Below, piece by piece: positions 14,938 through 22,882 of a stretch of 48,552 nt of DNA (position 1 is its first letter; each line of letters begins with the position of its first letter). Position numbers and translations under genes: made by a program. The stretch lies in NCBI GenBank assembly GCA_929200175.1, contig CAKMYR010000001.1:1-48552 (forward strand). Reading direction: 5' to 3'. Origin of the DNA: an uncultured Gammaproteobacteria bacterium (GTDB taxonomy: Bacteria > Pseudomonadota > Gammaproteobacteria > PS1 > Pseudothioglobaceae). The notes beneath the pieces were generated by a model. The model had not been told where the DNA came from. It did no database searches and saw nothing but the letters and a program-made list of their open reading frames with translations.

Positions 14938-17217
14938 ATGAAAGTATCAGATATTCAATATTCAGGCGACACAGAAATTTATCAAATAATTGGAGGTGAG
15001 GCGGTTTCTATTGACATCAATAAAGGAGATACTGTTGAAATAATAGATGTCGAAGGAGATCAAGAGTGCAATGTTTTTGCACTTAGCAAGAAAGGTATTA
15101 ATTTAATAGACTCTCTTGACTGGAAAAATAAACCTACACCAAATGTTAAAGCTGATGAATCAGTGTATTTATCAGAAAATGAAACTATTAACTTAAATGA
15201 ATTAGTAGGAGTTAAGATATTTGATAATAAAAGTGTAGCAAACTCTAAGCATTTATTTGGTGTGAATAAAGATGGGCTTTGTATAGTAAAAGCTAAAGGC
15301 TCTCCAATGAAGGTTGATGAGAATAATTCTCCTACTGAAATCTTAATAAAAGTTAAAAAAGAAAAGGCAAAAGAAGAAGGAAATAGATTGCCTAGTCCTT
15401 TGGGTAAAATGGTTTCTGAGTTGAGAGTTAAAAAGTCTTCTGCCAAAACTTATGAGGTTAAAGCTGGAGAATATATACAAATTATTGATGTTGAAGGAAA
15501 ACAATGCTCAGATTTTCAAGCATTTGCAATGGAGGATATCAAAAATAAGTTAGATTTTTGTATTGATCCTGCAGTAACAAGAACTGTTACTGGAACTAAT
15601 TGTCCTCGACCAGGAGTTTTTAATAAATTTTATAATCAGAATTATGTGCCTTTAATTGAAGTAGTTCAAGACACTATAGAAAGACATGATACTTTTGCTG
15701 TTGCCTGTAATGCTAAATATTATGAAGATAAGGGATTTCCTGGACATATAAGTTGTACTGATAACTTTAACAACAATTTAAAAAAATATTCTATTAAACC
15801 TAGATCGAGATGGATAACAGTAAATTTCCTATGGAACACTAGTATTAGTGATGGCGTAATATCATGCGAAGAAGAGTCATGGTCGAGACCTGGAGATTAT
15901 ATATTATTAAGGGCTATTACTGATTTAGTCTGTGTATCTTCAGCTTGTCCTGACGACACTTCTCCGGTAAATAACTGGAATCCTACTGATGTCCATGTTA
16001 GAATTTACGATAAATCAAATAATTTTTTACCATCTACGGCATTTAGACCGGACCCACAAACAATTCCTATTATGACTAAAGAAACAGGTTTTCACAAAAA
16101 CACTAAAAAATTAACAAGAAATTTTATTGAATATAATGGCTATTGGTTAGCTTCACATTACAATAATTTAGGAGGAATCAAAGAATATTGGCAATGCCGT
16201 GAAGGAGTTGCTATGATTGACTTATCTCCATTGCGCAAATTTGAAGTTTATGGCCCAGATTCTGAGCAGCTAATGCAATATGCTCTTACTAGAAATGTAA
16301 GAAAACTTGCAGTTGGACAAGTTGTATACTCTGCTATGTGTTACGATAACGGATGTATGGTTGATGATGGTACTTTGTATCGTATGTCGGATAATGTTTT
16401 TCGCTGGATTGGTGGATCTGACGAAGGAGGAAAGCATTTAAGAAGAATTGCAAAAGATAAAAATTTTAACTGCTGGATTAAATCATCAACTGATCAATTA
16501 CATAATGTTGCAGTTCAAGGACCAAAAAGTCGTGAAACTTTGGAAAAAATTATTTGGACTCCTAATCAAAATACTACACTTAAAGAATTAAAGTGGTTTA
16601 CATTTACAATTGGCAGGATTGGTGGTGAATTTGGAATTCCTGTAATGGTTTCTAGAACTGGGTACTCTGGCGAACTAGGTTACGAAGTTTTTGCCCACCC
16701 TAAAGATTGTGAGCAAGTATGGAATAAAATTTATGAAGCTGGAAAAGAATTTAATATATGCCCACTTGGTCTTGATGCTTTAGATATGTTAAGAATTGAA
16801 TCTGGATTAATTTTTGCTGGTTATGAGTTTTGTGATCAAACAGACCCTCTTGAGGCAGGCATAGGATTTACAGTACCTTTGAAAACCAAAGATGAGGATT
16901 TTTCTGGCAGAGATGCATTAATTGCTCGCAAAGAAAAACCTCAAAAACAACTAGTGGGCTTAGAAATAGACAGCAATGAAGTAGGTGAACATGGAGATGG
17001 TGTATATGTTGGAAAACAACAAGTTGGAATAATCACCAGTGCAACACGTTCCCCTATACTTAAAAAAAATATAGCTTTATGTAGAATTTCAGTCTCTTTT
17101 GCTGAAATTGACACAAAAGTCGAAATAGGAAAATTAGATGGACATCATAAACGATTACAAGCTAAAGTCGTTAGATTTCCATTTTATGATCCTGAAAAAA
17201 CTCGTGTTAGAATGTAA
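14938..17217 (+). CDS. tdm: Trimethylamine N-oxide demethylase (DUF1989 + GcvT domains)
   Basis: Converts TMAO to dimethylamine plus formaldehyde, the latter captured as methylene-tetrahydrofolate. The 759 residues have the Tdm layout: a DUF1989 (urea carboxylase-associated) N-terminal half to about 380 with likely metal-binding cysteines near 273, 332 and 337, then a GcvT-type tetrahydrofolate-binding half (SRTGYSGELGYEVF, GLDALDMLRIESGLIFAGYEF). Residues 30-50 and 176-197 are similar to each other (GDTVEIIDVEGDQ versus GEYIQIIDVEGKQ), an internal repeat. There is no proper ribosome binding site; AAGGA lies about 21 bases before the ATG. Its position between mgsABC and tmoXWV and the presence of tmm support TMAO as substrate rather than dimethylglycine. 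Confidence 0.9.
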   Translation: MKVSDIQYSGDTEIYQIIGGEAVSIDINKGDTVEIIDVEGDQECNVFALSKKGINLIDSLDWKNKPTPNVKADESVYLSENETINLNELVGVKIFDNKSVANSKHLFGVNKDGLCIVKAKGSPMKVDENNSPTEILIKVKKEKAKEEGNRLPSPLGKMVSELRVKKSSAKTYEVKAGEYIQIIDVEGKQCSDFQAFAMEDIKNKLDFCIDPAVTRTVTGTNCPRPGVFNKFYNQNYVPLIEVVQDTIERHDTFAVACNAKYYEDKGFPGHISCTDNFNNNLKKYSIKPRSRWITVNFLWNTSISDGVISCEEESWSRPGDYILLRAITDLVCVSSACPDDTSPVNNWNPTDVHVRIYDKSNNFLPSTAFRPDPQTIPIMTKETGFHKNTKKLTRNFIEYNGYWLASHYNNLGGIKEYWQCREGVAMIDLSPLRKFEVYGPDSEQLMQYALTRNVRKLAVGQVVYSAMCYDNGCMVDDGTLYRMSDNVFRWIGGSDEGGKHLRRIAKDKNFNCWIKSSTDQLHNVAVQGPKSRETLEKIIWTPNQNTTLKELKWFTFTIGRIGGEFGIPVMVSRTGYSGELGYEVFAHPKDCEQVWNKIYEAGKEFNICPLGLDALDMLRIESGLIFAGYEFCDQTDPLEAGIGFTVPLKTKDEDFSGRDALIARKEKPQKQLVGLEIDSNEVGEHGDGVYVGKQQVGIITSATRSPILKKNIALCRISVSFAEIDTKVEIGKLDGHHKRLQAKVVRFPFYDPEKTRVRM

Positions 17218-17230
17218 CACAAGTAAGCTA

Positions 17231-17246
17231 AAGTTATCTATAACTT
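17231..17246. promoter_or_regulatory. 16-base palindrome after tdm
   Basis: AAGTTAT and ATAACTT flank CT, a perfect 16-base inverted repeat 13 bases after the tdm stop. It might be an operator for tmoX or part of the adjacent terminator structure. No regulator is known for it. Confidence 0.3.
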
Positions 17247-17260
17247 TATGCATATAGGGG

Positions 17261-17291
17261 GTAATTTATAAGTTTGTAACTTGTAAATTAC
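17261..17291 (+). terminator. Terminator-like hairpin between tdm and tmoX
   Basis: GTAATTTA, T, AAGTT pairs across the loop TGT with AACTT, G, TAAATTAC. That gives 13 Watson-Crick pairs and one T-G wobble with a 3-base loop, followed by ATTTTTG. It suits a Rho-independent terminator after tdm, or an attenuator controlling read-through into tmoX. Confidence 0.55.
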
Positions 17292-17366
17292 ATTTTTGTT
17301 ATGTTATTTTAAAGTGTTTTTATAGCATTAATAAAATAGCAATATAACTTTTTTAAGGAGAAATAA

Positions 17367-18311
17367 ATGAAAAACTTAAAAATTAAAGCAATTGTAGCAA
17401 TTTTAACAACTGCTATGGTTTTTGTTTCTGGGCAAGCACTTGCTAAAGATTCACGTAAACCAATAGTTATTCCTACTCATAACTGGTCAAGCCAAGTTGT
17501 AATGGCTTATGTTATAGGTGGAATTTTTGAAAAATTAGGCAATAGAGTAAAATATGTACCTGCTGATTCTCAAGCTGTATATGAAGCTATTCGTAATGGA
17601 GATGTAACTATTTCTCATGAGGTTTGGCAATCTACTTTTGGCAAATCTTTCTACAACGCGATGGCTAAAGGCGGCTTAATTGACGCTGGCAATCATTCAG
17701 CTCTTACTATAGAGGAGCTTGGAGTTCCTTCGTATGTAATTGAAAAAAATCTTTGTCCTGGTCTTCCAGATTGGAAAGCATTAGCAGACTGTCATAAAGT
17801 ATTCGCTACAGCAGATTCTGGCGGTAAAGGGCGTATTCTTGAAGGCCCTCAAAGCTGGCACGGAGATTTAATGCCTAAACGTATAAAAGCCTTAGGTCTA
17901 GAAGATAAGTATGTAGTTAAATTTGCAGGTAGTGCAGATGCAATTTGGGCAGAATTAGCTTCAGCTAAAAAAGAAGGTCGTGGTATTATCGCCTTCAACT
18001 GGTCTCCTAACTTTACAGATGCAGATGGATTTGAATTTATTCAATTCCCTCCTTATTTTGACGGATGTAGAATTGAAGATGGTGGCGATGGTTCATGCGG
18101 ATCTCCTGTTGGTTGGTTAAAAAAAGCAGCTAACTACAAGTTCCCTAAAACTCATCCTAGAGCCTATACAGTATTCTCTAAGATTTCTTTTTCTACACAA
18201 GATATAGGGCAAATGGCGTCATTAGTTGATGTTTTCAAACTAAGCCATGAAGATGCAGCTAAGTCTTGGTTAAACACTCATGAAGATGTGTGGAAGCCTT
18301 TCTTAGAATAA
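17367..18311 (+). CDS. tmoX: TMAO-binding periplasmic protein of ABC transporter
   Basis: Captures TMAO outside the inner membrane and delivers it to TmoWV. The 314-residue protein has a signal peptide (cleavage near GQALA-K, about residue 27) and the OpuAC/ProX quaternary-amine fold, with scattered tryptophans suitable for a cation-pi cage (THNWSSQVV, HEVWQSTFG, FNWSPNF, DGCRIEDGGDGSCGSPVGWLKK). The AAGGAGAAATAAATG translation start is identical to that of gmaS. It lies after a terminator-like hairpin and ends before a perfect 14-bp hairpin, so it may be expressed above the membrane components. Glycine betaine or choline is the alternative ligand; the surrounding tdm and tmm favour TMAO. Confidence 0.87.
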   Translation: MKNLKIKAIVAILTTAMVFVSGQALAKDSRKPIVIPTHNWSSQVVMAYVIGGIFEKLGNRVKYVPADSQAVYEAIRNGDVTISHEVWQSTFGKSFYNAMAKGGLIDAGNHSALTIEELGVPSYVIEKNLCPGLPDWKALADCHKVFATADSGGKGRILEGPQSWHGDLMPKRIKALGLEDKYVVKFAGSADAIWAELASAKKEGRGIIAFNWSPNFTDADGFEFIQFPPYFDGCRIEDGGDGSCGSPVGWLKKAANYKFPKTHPRAYTVFSKISFSTQDIGQMASLVDVFKLSHEDAAKSWLNTHEDVWKPFLE

Positions 18312-18330
18312 TAAGCTTTTTTATTTAAAC

Positions 18331-18363
18331 ATAACCTCTATTTCTTCTGGAAATAGAGGTTAT
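18331..18363. terminator. Perfect 14-bp hairpin between tmoX and tmoW
   Basis: ATAACCTCTATTTC, loop TTCTG, then its exact complement GAAATAGAGGTTAT. It lies 20 bases after the tmoX stop. No T-run follows on the plus strand, so it is more likely an mRNA 3'-end protecting or partial-termination element that raises TmoX over the transporter core, as seen after binding-protein genes in other ABC operons. Confidence 0.65.
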
Positions 18364-18389
18364 ATAAATCATACTGGAGAAAACTAATT

Positions 18390-19436
18390 ATGGCTGAATC
18401 AAAAAATGATGTTATTAGGTGTGAATCTGTATACAAAATATTTGGCGAAAATGCTAAAAAAGTTTTGCAAAACAATAACGGTAAAATTAACCAAAAAGAA
18501 TTTGAAGATAAAGGATGCTTTATTGGAGTAAACAATGCATCTTTTAGTGTAAAAAAAGGAGAAATGCTTGTAATTATGGGTCTTTCAGGATCTGGGAAAT
18601 CAACCTTATTAAGATGTATATCTCGTTTAACTGACACAACTGCTGGCAATATATTTATAGATAATGAAGACTTGTTGGCTATGAATGATAAAGAACTTAT
18701 TGAATTGCGTAGAAACAAAATGGGGATGGTTTTTCAAAGTTTTGCTCTTTTACCTCATAAAACAGTATTAGAAAATATTGCTTTTCCTTTACAAATAAAA
18801 GGAACTTCTACAAAAGATAGCATAGATAGAGCTATGAGCATGGTCGAACTAGTTAGCTTGCAAGGTCGAGAGAATAGTTTTCCACGACAACTATCAGGAG
18901 GACAACAACAACGTGTTGGAATCGCCAGATCTTTGGCTGTAGAGCCAGATATTTGGTTTTTAGATGAGCCTTTTTCAGCTCTAGATCCGTTAATTAGAAA
19001 AGAAATGCAAGATGAATTTTTGCGTTTACAAGGCGTATTAAACAAAACAATTTTATTTGTAACTCATGACTTTGACGAAGCATTACGTCTAGCAGACAGA
19101 ATTGCCATAATGAAAGATGGCATAATTGAACAAATAGATACTCCTTCTAATATTGTTTTAAATCCTGCCACTGAATATGTAAGCAAATTTACATCAGAAG
19201 TGCCTAGAGAAAGAGTTTTAAAAGTAGAAGCTATAATGGATGAATATGATTCTTCTAAAGAAAACGTTTTAAGCGATTTAAAAGTATCCAAAGATGCAAT
19301 TGTAGAAACAGTAGTAGAAAAAGTTTTCAGTCAGGACCATCCAGTACCTGTTATTGATAACAACAATAATATTGTTGGTGTCCTTAATTGCGACAATGTT
19401 ATCACTATGCTGTTTGGTGAAAAAACTAAAAATTAG
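18390..19436 (+). CDS. tmoW: TMAO ABC transporter, ATP-binding protein (ProV-like)
   Basis: The 348-residue ATPase powers TMAO import. It has the ProV/OpuAA layout: an N-terminal insert before the first strand (YKIFGENAKKVLQ), Walker A GLSGSGKST (64-72), signature LSGGQQQRVGIARSLAV, Walker B WFLDEPFSALDP and H-loop FVTHDFDEA. A C-terminal CBS-type segment (VVEKVFSQDHPVPVIDNNNNIVG) could sense ionic strength or ligands, as in ProV. GGAGAAA precedes the ATG. The W/V letters follow my recollection of the Ruegeria naming (W = ATPase, V = permease). The function call itself is firm at the level of quaternary-amine transport. Confidence 0.88.
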   Translation: MAESKNDVIRCESVYKIFGENAKKVLQNNNGKINQKEFEDKGCFIGVNNASFSVKKGEMLVIMGLSGSGKSTLLRCISRLTDTTAGNIFIDNEDLLAMNDKELIELRRNKMGMVFQSFALLPHKTVLENIAFPLQIKGTSTKDSIDRAMSMVELVSLQGRENSFPRQLSGGQQQRVGIARSLAVEPDIWFLDEPFSALDPLIRKEMQDEFLRLQGVLNKTILFVTHDFDEALRLADRIAIMKDGIIEQIDTPSNIVLNPATEYVSKFTSEVPRERVLKVEAIMDEYDSSKENVLSDLKVSKDAIVETVVEKVFSQDHPVPVIDNNNNIVGVLNCDNVITMLFGEKTKN

Positions 19437-19453
19437 TTTAAACTATTAAAAAT

Positions 19454-21517
19454 ATGGATAATATAAAAAAATTTAAAGATAGTAAATTAGCATTATTTTT
19501 AATAGTATTAACAATATTTTTTATACTAAACTTTTCAATAGATGAATCTAATGGTGTTCTTTGGCGATTACCTGCTCTCTTTGCTAACTTACCTGGAGCA
19601 ATAAATTCTTTTGTAGAAAGCCTAATAAATGATTGGTTTTTAATAGAGATATACGATCCAGATATAGAAGAATATGAAAAAACCGGACTAGTAAAAGAAA
19701 TAACTAGAACTTTTTCTGGCTTAATATTATTCTTTATTGAATTAATTCGTGAAATTCTGTTAGGTGGAGTAAATACTATAGCCTCTTTTACAGACTGGGA
19801 TTTCATTAACGAAAATGAATGGGCTAAATGGCCTGCACTACCTTGGACTATAGTTGCTGGTGGTGCTTTTATTTTAGGCTATGCTCTAAAAGGATTAGGT
19901 CTTTCGCTATTAGCTGGTCTTTCAGCTATGTATATTGCAATATTTGGACAATGGTATCCAGCTATGGAGACACTTTCGTTTGTTTTAATAGCAGCACCTT
20001 TTTCTTTTATTTTAGGTTTGTTATTAGGAATACTAGCGTATAAAAAAAGAACTGTAGAAAAGATTTTAGCCCCTCTTTTAAATATAGCTCAAACAATGCC
20101 ACATTTTTCTTACCTTATTCCCGTTGTTGCATTTTTTGGAATTGGAGATCAAGCCGGTGCATTAGCCACTATAATTTTTGCAACTCCTCCAATGATTCGT
20201 CTAACTATATTAGGATTAAAAAAAGTACCTCCTGAAGTTTTGGAATCTGGATTAATGAGCGGATGTACTAAATTTCAATCATTGTTTAAGGTTTTAATTC
20301 CAACTGCAAGACACGATATTCTTATTGGCATGAATCAAGTTATAATGCAATGTTTAGGGATGGCTGTTATTGCATCTTTTATTGGAGCCAAGGGACTAGG
20401 ATTTAATTTATTACTTGCTCTTAATGGACTTAAGATTGGTCAAGCACTAGAATTAGGCATATGTATTGTTTTAATCGCTGTTACATTAGACAAATTATCT
20501 TTAGCTTGGGCAAATAAACAAACAGATTATTTTTCTGATCTACCTTTTTTTGAACGTAATAAATATAGTGTTTTATTCTTTATAGCTTTTGTAGTAAGTA
20601 TTATTTTGGCTTATGTAGGAAGTATAATTTTCGAAGGAGGCATTAATTATTTTTATATTGTTGAACATAATAAAGGTCTTACCACTCAACATTTTTGGCA
20701 ATCAGGCATAGATTGGATAGTAGAAAATTGGTATGCAGGACTGCAAGGATTTAATAGTTTTCTTATAACTGGTATTTTAGTTCCTATGAAAAATGCATAC
20801 CTTGGTATGCCTGTTATAGCAACTTTTATGTTAGTAATGGGTGTTGGTTATATTGTAGGTGGCATCAAATCATCATTAATTGTTTGTGGTTTTTTAATAT
20901 GTATAGCATTTACAGAATGGTGGGATAGAGCTCTAATAACAGCTTACATGACTACTTTTGCTGTACTTGTATCTGCTGCTATTGGATTAATTGTTGGCTC
21001 TTTATGTGCTCAAAATAATCTAGCAACCAAAATTATTTTATTAGTTTGTGACACTTTTCAAACCCTTCCTTCTTTTATTTACTTGATTCCAGTTATTATG
21101 CTTTTTGGGGTAACAGATACATCGGTATTAATTGCAGTTATTGTATATGCAACTATACCTGCTACTCGTTATACAGTAGAAGGATTGCGCAATGTTCCTG
21201 TTTCAATGATAGAATCAAGCAAAATGTCTGGTGCTAATAAATGGCAACAACTAACTCAAATTGAATTCCCTTTATCAATGCCTCATATTTTATTAGGAAT
21301 AAATCAAACCGTTATTTTTTCACTGTTTATGGTAATAATAGGCGCTATGATAGGTACTGAAGATTTAGGTCAACTTATCTTAAAATCTTTATCTGATAAG
21401 AATGGAATAGGTAACGGATTAATACTTGGTCTTTGTGTCTCATTCATTGGTTTAGCAGTTGATCATTTAATTCAAGTCTGGTCTAACAAGAGGAAAAAAG
21501 ATCTTGGCGTAATATGA
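19454..21517 (+). CDS. tmoV: TMAO ABC transporter, permease: tandem fusion of two ProW-like domains
   Basis: Inner-membrane channel of the TMAO importer. At 687 residues it is about twice the usual ProW length. It contains two BPD-type permease units, each with its own EAA-like cytoplasmic loop: residues about 258-295 (EVLESGLMSGCTKFQSLFKV...) and 581-617 (MIESSKMSGANKWQQLTQIEF...). Related motifs MPHFSYLIPVVAFFGI and LPSFIYLIPVIMLFGV precede them at matching spacing, so the gene arose by internal duplication or fusion. One polypeptide may therefore supply both halves of the channel. The start lacks a Shine-Dalgarno sequence and lies 17 bases after tmoW. Confidence 0.88.
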   Translation: MDNIKKFKDSKLALFLIVLTIFFILNFSIDESNGVLWRLPALFANLPGAINSFVESLINDWFLIEIYDPDIEEYEKTGLVKEITRTFSGLILFFIELIREILLGGVNTIASFTDWDFINENEWAKWPALPWTIVAGGAFILGYALKGLGLSLLAGLSAMYIAIFGQWYPAMETLSFVLIAAPFSFILGLLLGILAYKKRTVEKILAPLLNIAQTMPHFSYLIPVVAFFGIGDQAGALATIIFATPPMIRLTILGLKKVPPEVLESGLMSGCTKFQSLFKVLIPTARHDILIGMNQVIMQCLGMAVIASFIGAKGLGFNLLLALNGLKIGQALELGICIVLIAVTLDKLSLAWANKQTDYFSDLPFFERNKYSVLFFIAFVVSIILAYVGSIIFEGGINYFYIVEHNKGLTTQHFWQSGIDWIVENWYAGLQGFNSFLITGILVPMKNAYLGMPVIATFMLVMGVGYIVGGIKSSLIVCGFLICIAFTEWWDRALITAYMTTFAVLVSAAIGLIVGSLCAQNNLATKIILLVCDTFQTLPSFIYLIPVIMLFGVTDTSVLIAVIVYATIPATRYTVEGLRNVPVSMIESSKMSGANKWQQLTQIEFPLSMPHILLGINQTVIFSLFMVIIGAMIGTEDLGQLILKSLSDKNGIGNGLILGLCVSFIGLAVDHLIQVWSNKRKKDLGVI

Positions 21518-21533
21518 AATAAGGAGTAGTTTA

Positions 21534-22874
21534 ATGAATTCTAAAGTAGCTATAATTGGTGCTGGACCTTCTGGATTATCACAATTAATATCATTTAAAT
21601 CAGCTGAAAATAATGGTGAAAATATTCCAGAAGTTGTATGTTTTGAAAAACAATCAAACTGGGGAGGATTATGGAATTATAGTTGGAGGACAGGCTTAGA
21701 TGCAAATGGCGAAATTTCCCATAGTAGCATGTATCGCTACCTATGGTCTAATGGACCAAAAGAGTGTTTAGAATTTTCTGATTACTATTTTGAAGACCAT
21801 TTTGATAAATTGATTGCTTCGTATCCACCAAGAGAGGTATTATTTGATTATATCCAAGGTAGAGCCGCCAAAGCTGATATAAGAGATAAAATAAGGTTCA
21901 ATACAACAGTAAGAGATATTCATTTTGATGACAACACTAAAATGTTTACTATAAGAGTACATGATCTAAAAAATGATATTTCTTATAGTGAAAAATTTGA
22001 TTATGTCATAGTTGCATCAGGACATTTTTCAACGCCAAATGTTCCAGAGTATGAAGGCTTTTCTCATTTTAATGGCAGAATTTTACATGCTCATGACTTT
22101 AGGGACGCTCTTGAATTTAAAGATAAGGATATCTTAGTAGTAGGTAGTAGCTATTCTGCTGAAGATATTGGCTCACAATGTTATAAATACGGAGCAAAAT
22201 CTATTACTAGCAGTTATCGTAGTGCTCCAATGGGTTACAAATGGCCAAAAAATTGGGATGAAAAGCCTGCTTTATTGAAAGTAAATGGAAATACAGCTTA
22301 TTTTGCTGATGGCAGCAAGAAAGATGTTGATGTAATTATCTTATGTACTGGATATATTCATCATTTTCCCTTCCTGCCAGACTCATTACGTTTAAAAACA
22401 AAAAATATTTTATATCCTTTGGGGATTTATAAAGGCGTTGTTTGGGAGAATAACCCTCAGCTAATGTATCTTGGAATGCAAGATCAATGGTACACATTTA
22501 ACATGTTTGATGCTCAAGCATGGTATGCAAGAGACGTTATTATGGGGAAAATCAAACTACCTACAGTTGCGAAAATGAAAGAACATACTAAAAAATGGCA
22601 TGAGCTTGAAAAGGCTGATACAAGCGTAGCATATGCTTACAAGTTTCAAGGAGATTATGTACAAATGTTAATTGATGAGACTGATTATCCAAATTTTGAT
22701 ATTGAAGGTGTTAGGCTCACTTTTTTAGAATGGAAAAATAACAAAAAAGAAAGTATTATGGGATTCAGAGATAAATCTCATAAATCTTTAATGACAGGTA
22801 GCCAGTCTCCTCCACATCATACTCCATGGATAGATGCTTTGGATGATTCACTAGAAGCATATTTAAATAACTAA
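21534..22874 (+). CDS. tmm: Trimethylamine monooxygenase (bacterial flavin-containing monooxygenase)
   Basis: Oxidises trimethylamine to TMAO using NADPH, FAD and O2 in the cytoplasm. The 446-residue enzyme shows an FAD Rossmann motif IGAGPSG (8-14), WGGLWNYSWRTG, the FMO identifying motif in the form FxGxxxHxxxF (FNGRILHAHDF, 179-189), a second dinucleotide site VVGSSYSAEDIG (from 202) and the CTGYIHHFPF stretch typical of FMOs. AAGGAG precedes the ATG, 16 bases after tmoV. Within the bacterial FMO family, the linkage to tdm and tmoXWV makes trimethylamine the likely substrate. Confidence 0.91.
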   Translation: MNSKVAIIGAGPSGLSQLISFKSAENNGENIPEVVCFEKQSNWGGLWNYSWRTGLDANGEISHSSMYRYLWSNGPKECLEFSDYYFEDHFDKLIASYPPREVLFDYIQGRAAKADIRDKIRFNTTVRDIHFDDNTKMFTIRVHDLKNDISYSEKFDYVIVASGHFSTPNVPEYEGFSHFNGRILHAHDFRDALEFKDKDILVVGSSYSAEDIGSQCYKYGAKSITSSYRSAPMGYKWPKNWDEKPALLKVNGNTAYFADGSKKDVDVIILCTGYIHHFPFLPDSLRLKTKNILYPLGIYKGVVWENNPQLMYLGMQDQWYTFNMFDAQAWYARDVIMGKIKLPTVAKMKEHTKKWHELEKADTSVAYAYKFQGDYVQMLIDETDYPNFDIEGVRLTFLEWKNNKKESIMGFRDKSHKSLMTGSQSPPHHTPWIDALDDSLEAYLNN

Positions 22875-22882
22875 CTAATATT

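Noticed and set aside
15060..15446. Open frame of 128 codons antisense to tdm
   Set aside because: It is a shadow of the tdm reading frame, with composition typical of complementary AT-rich codons.
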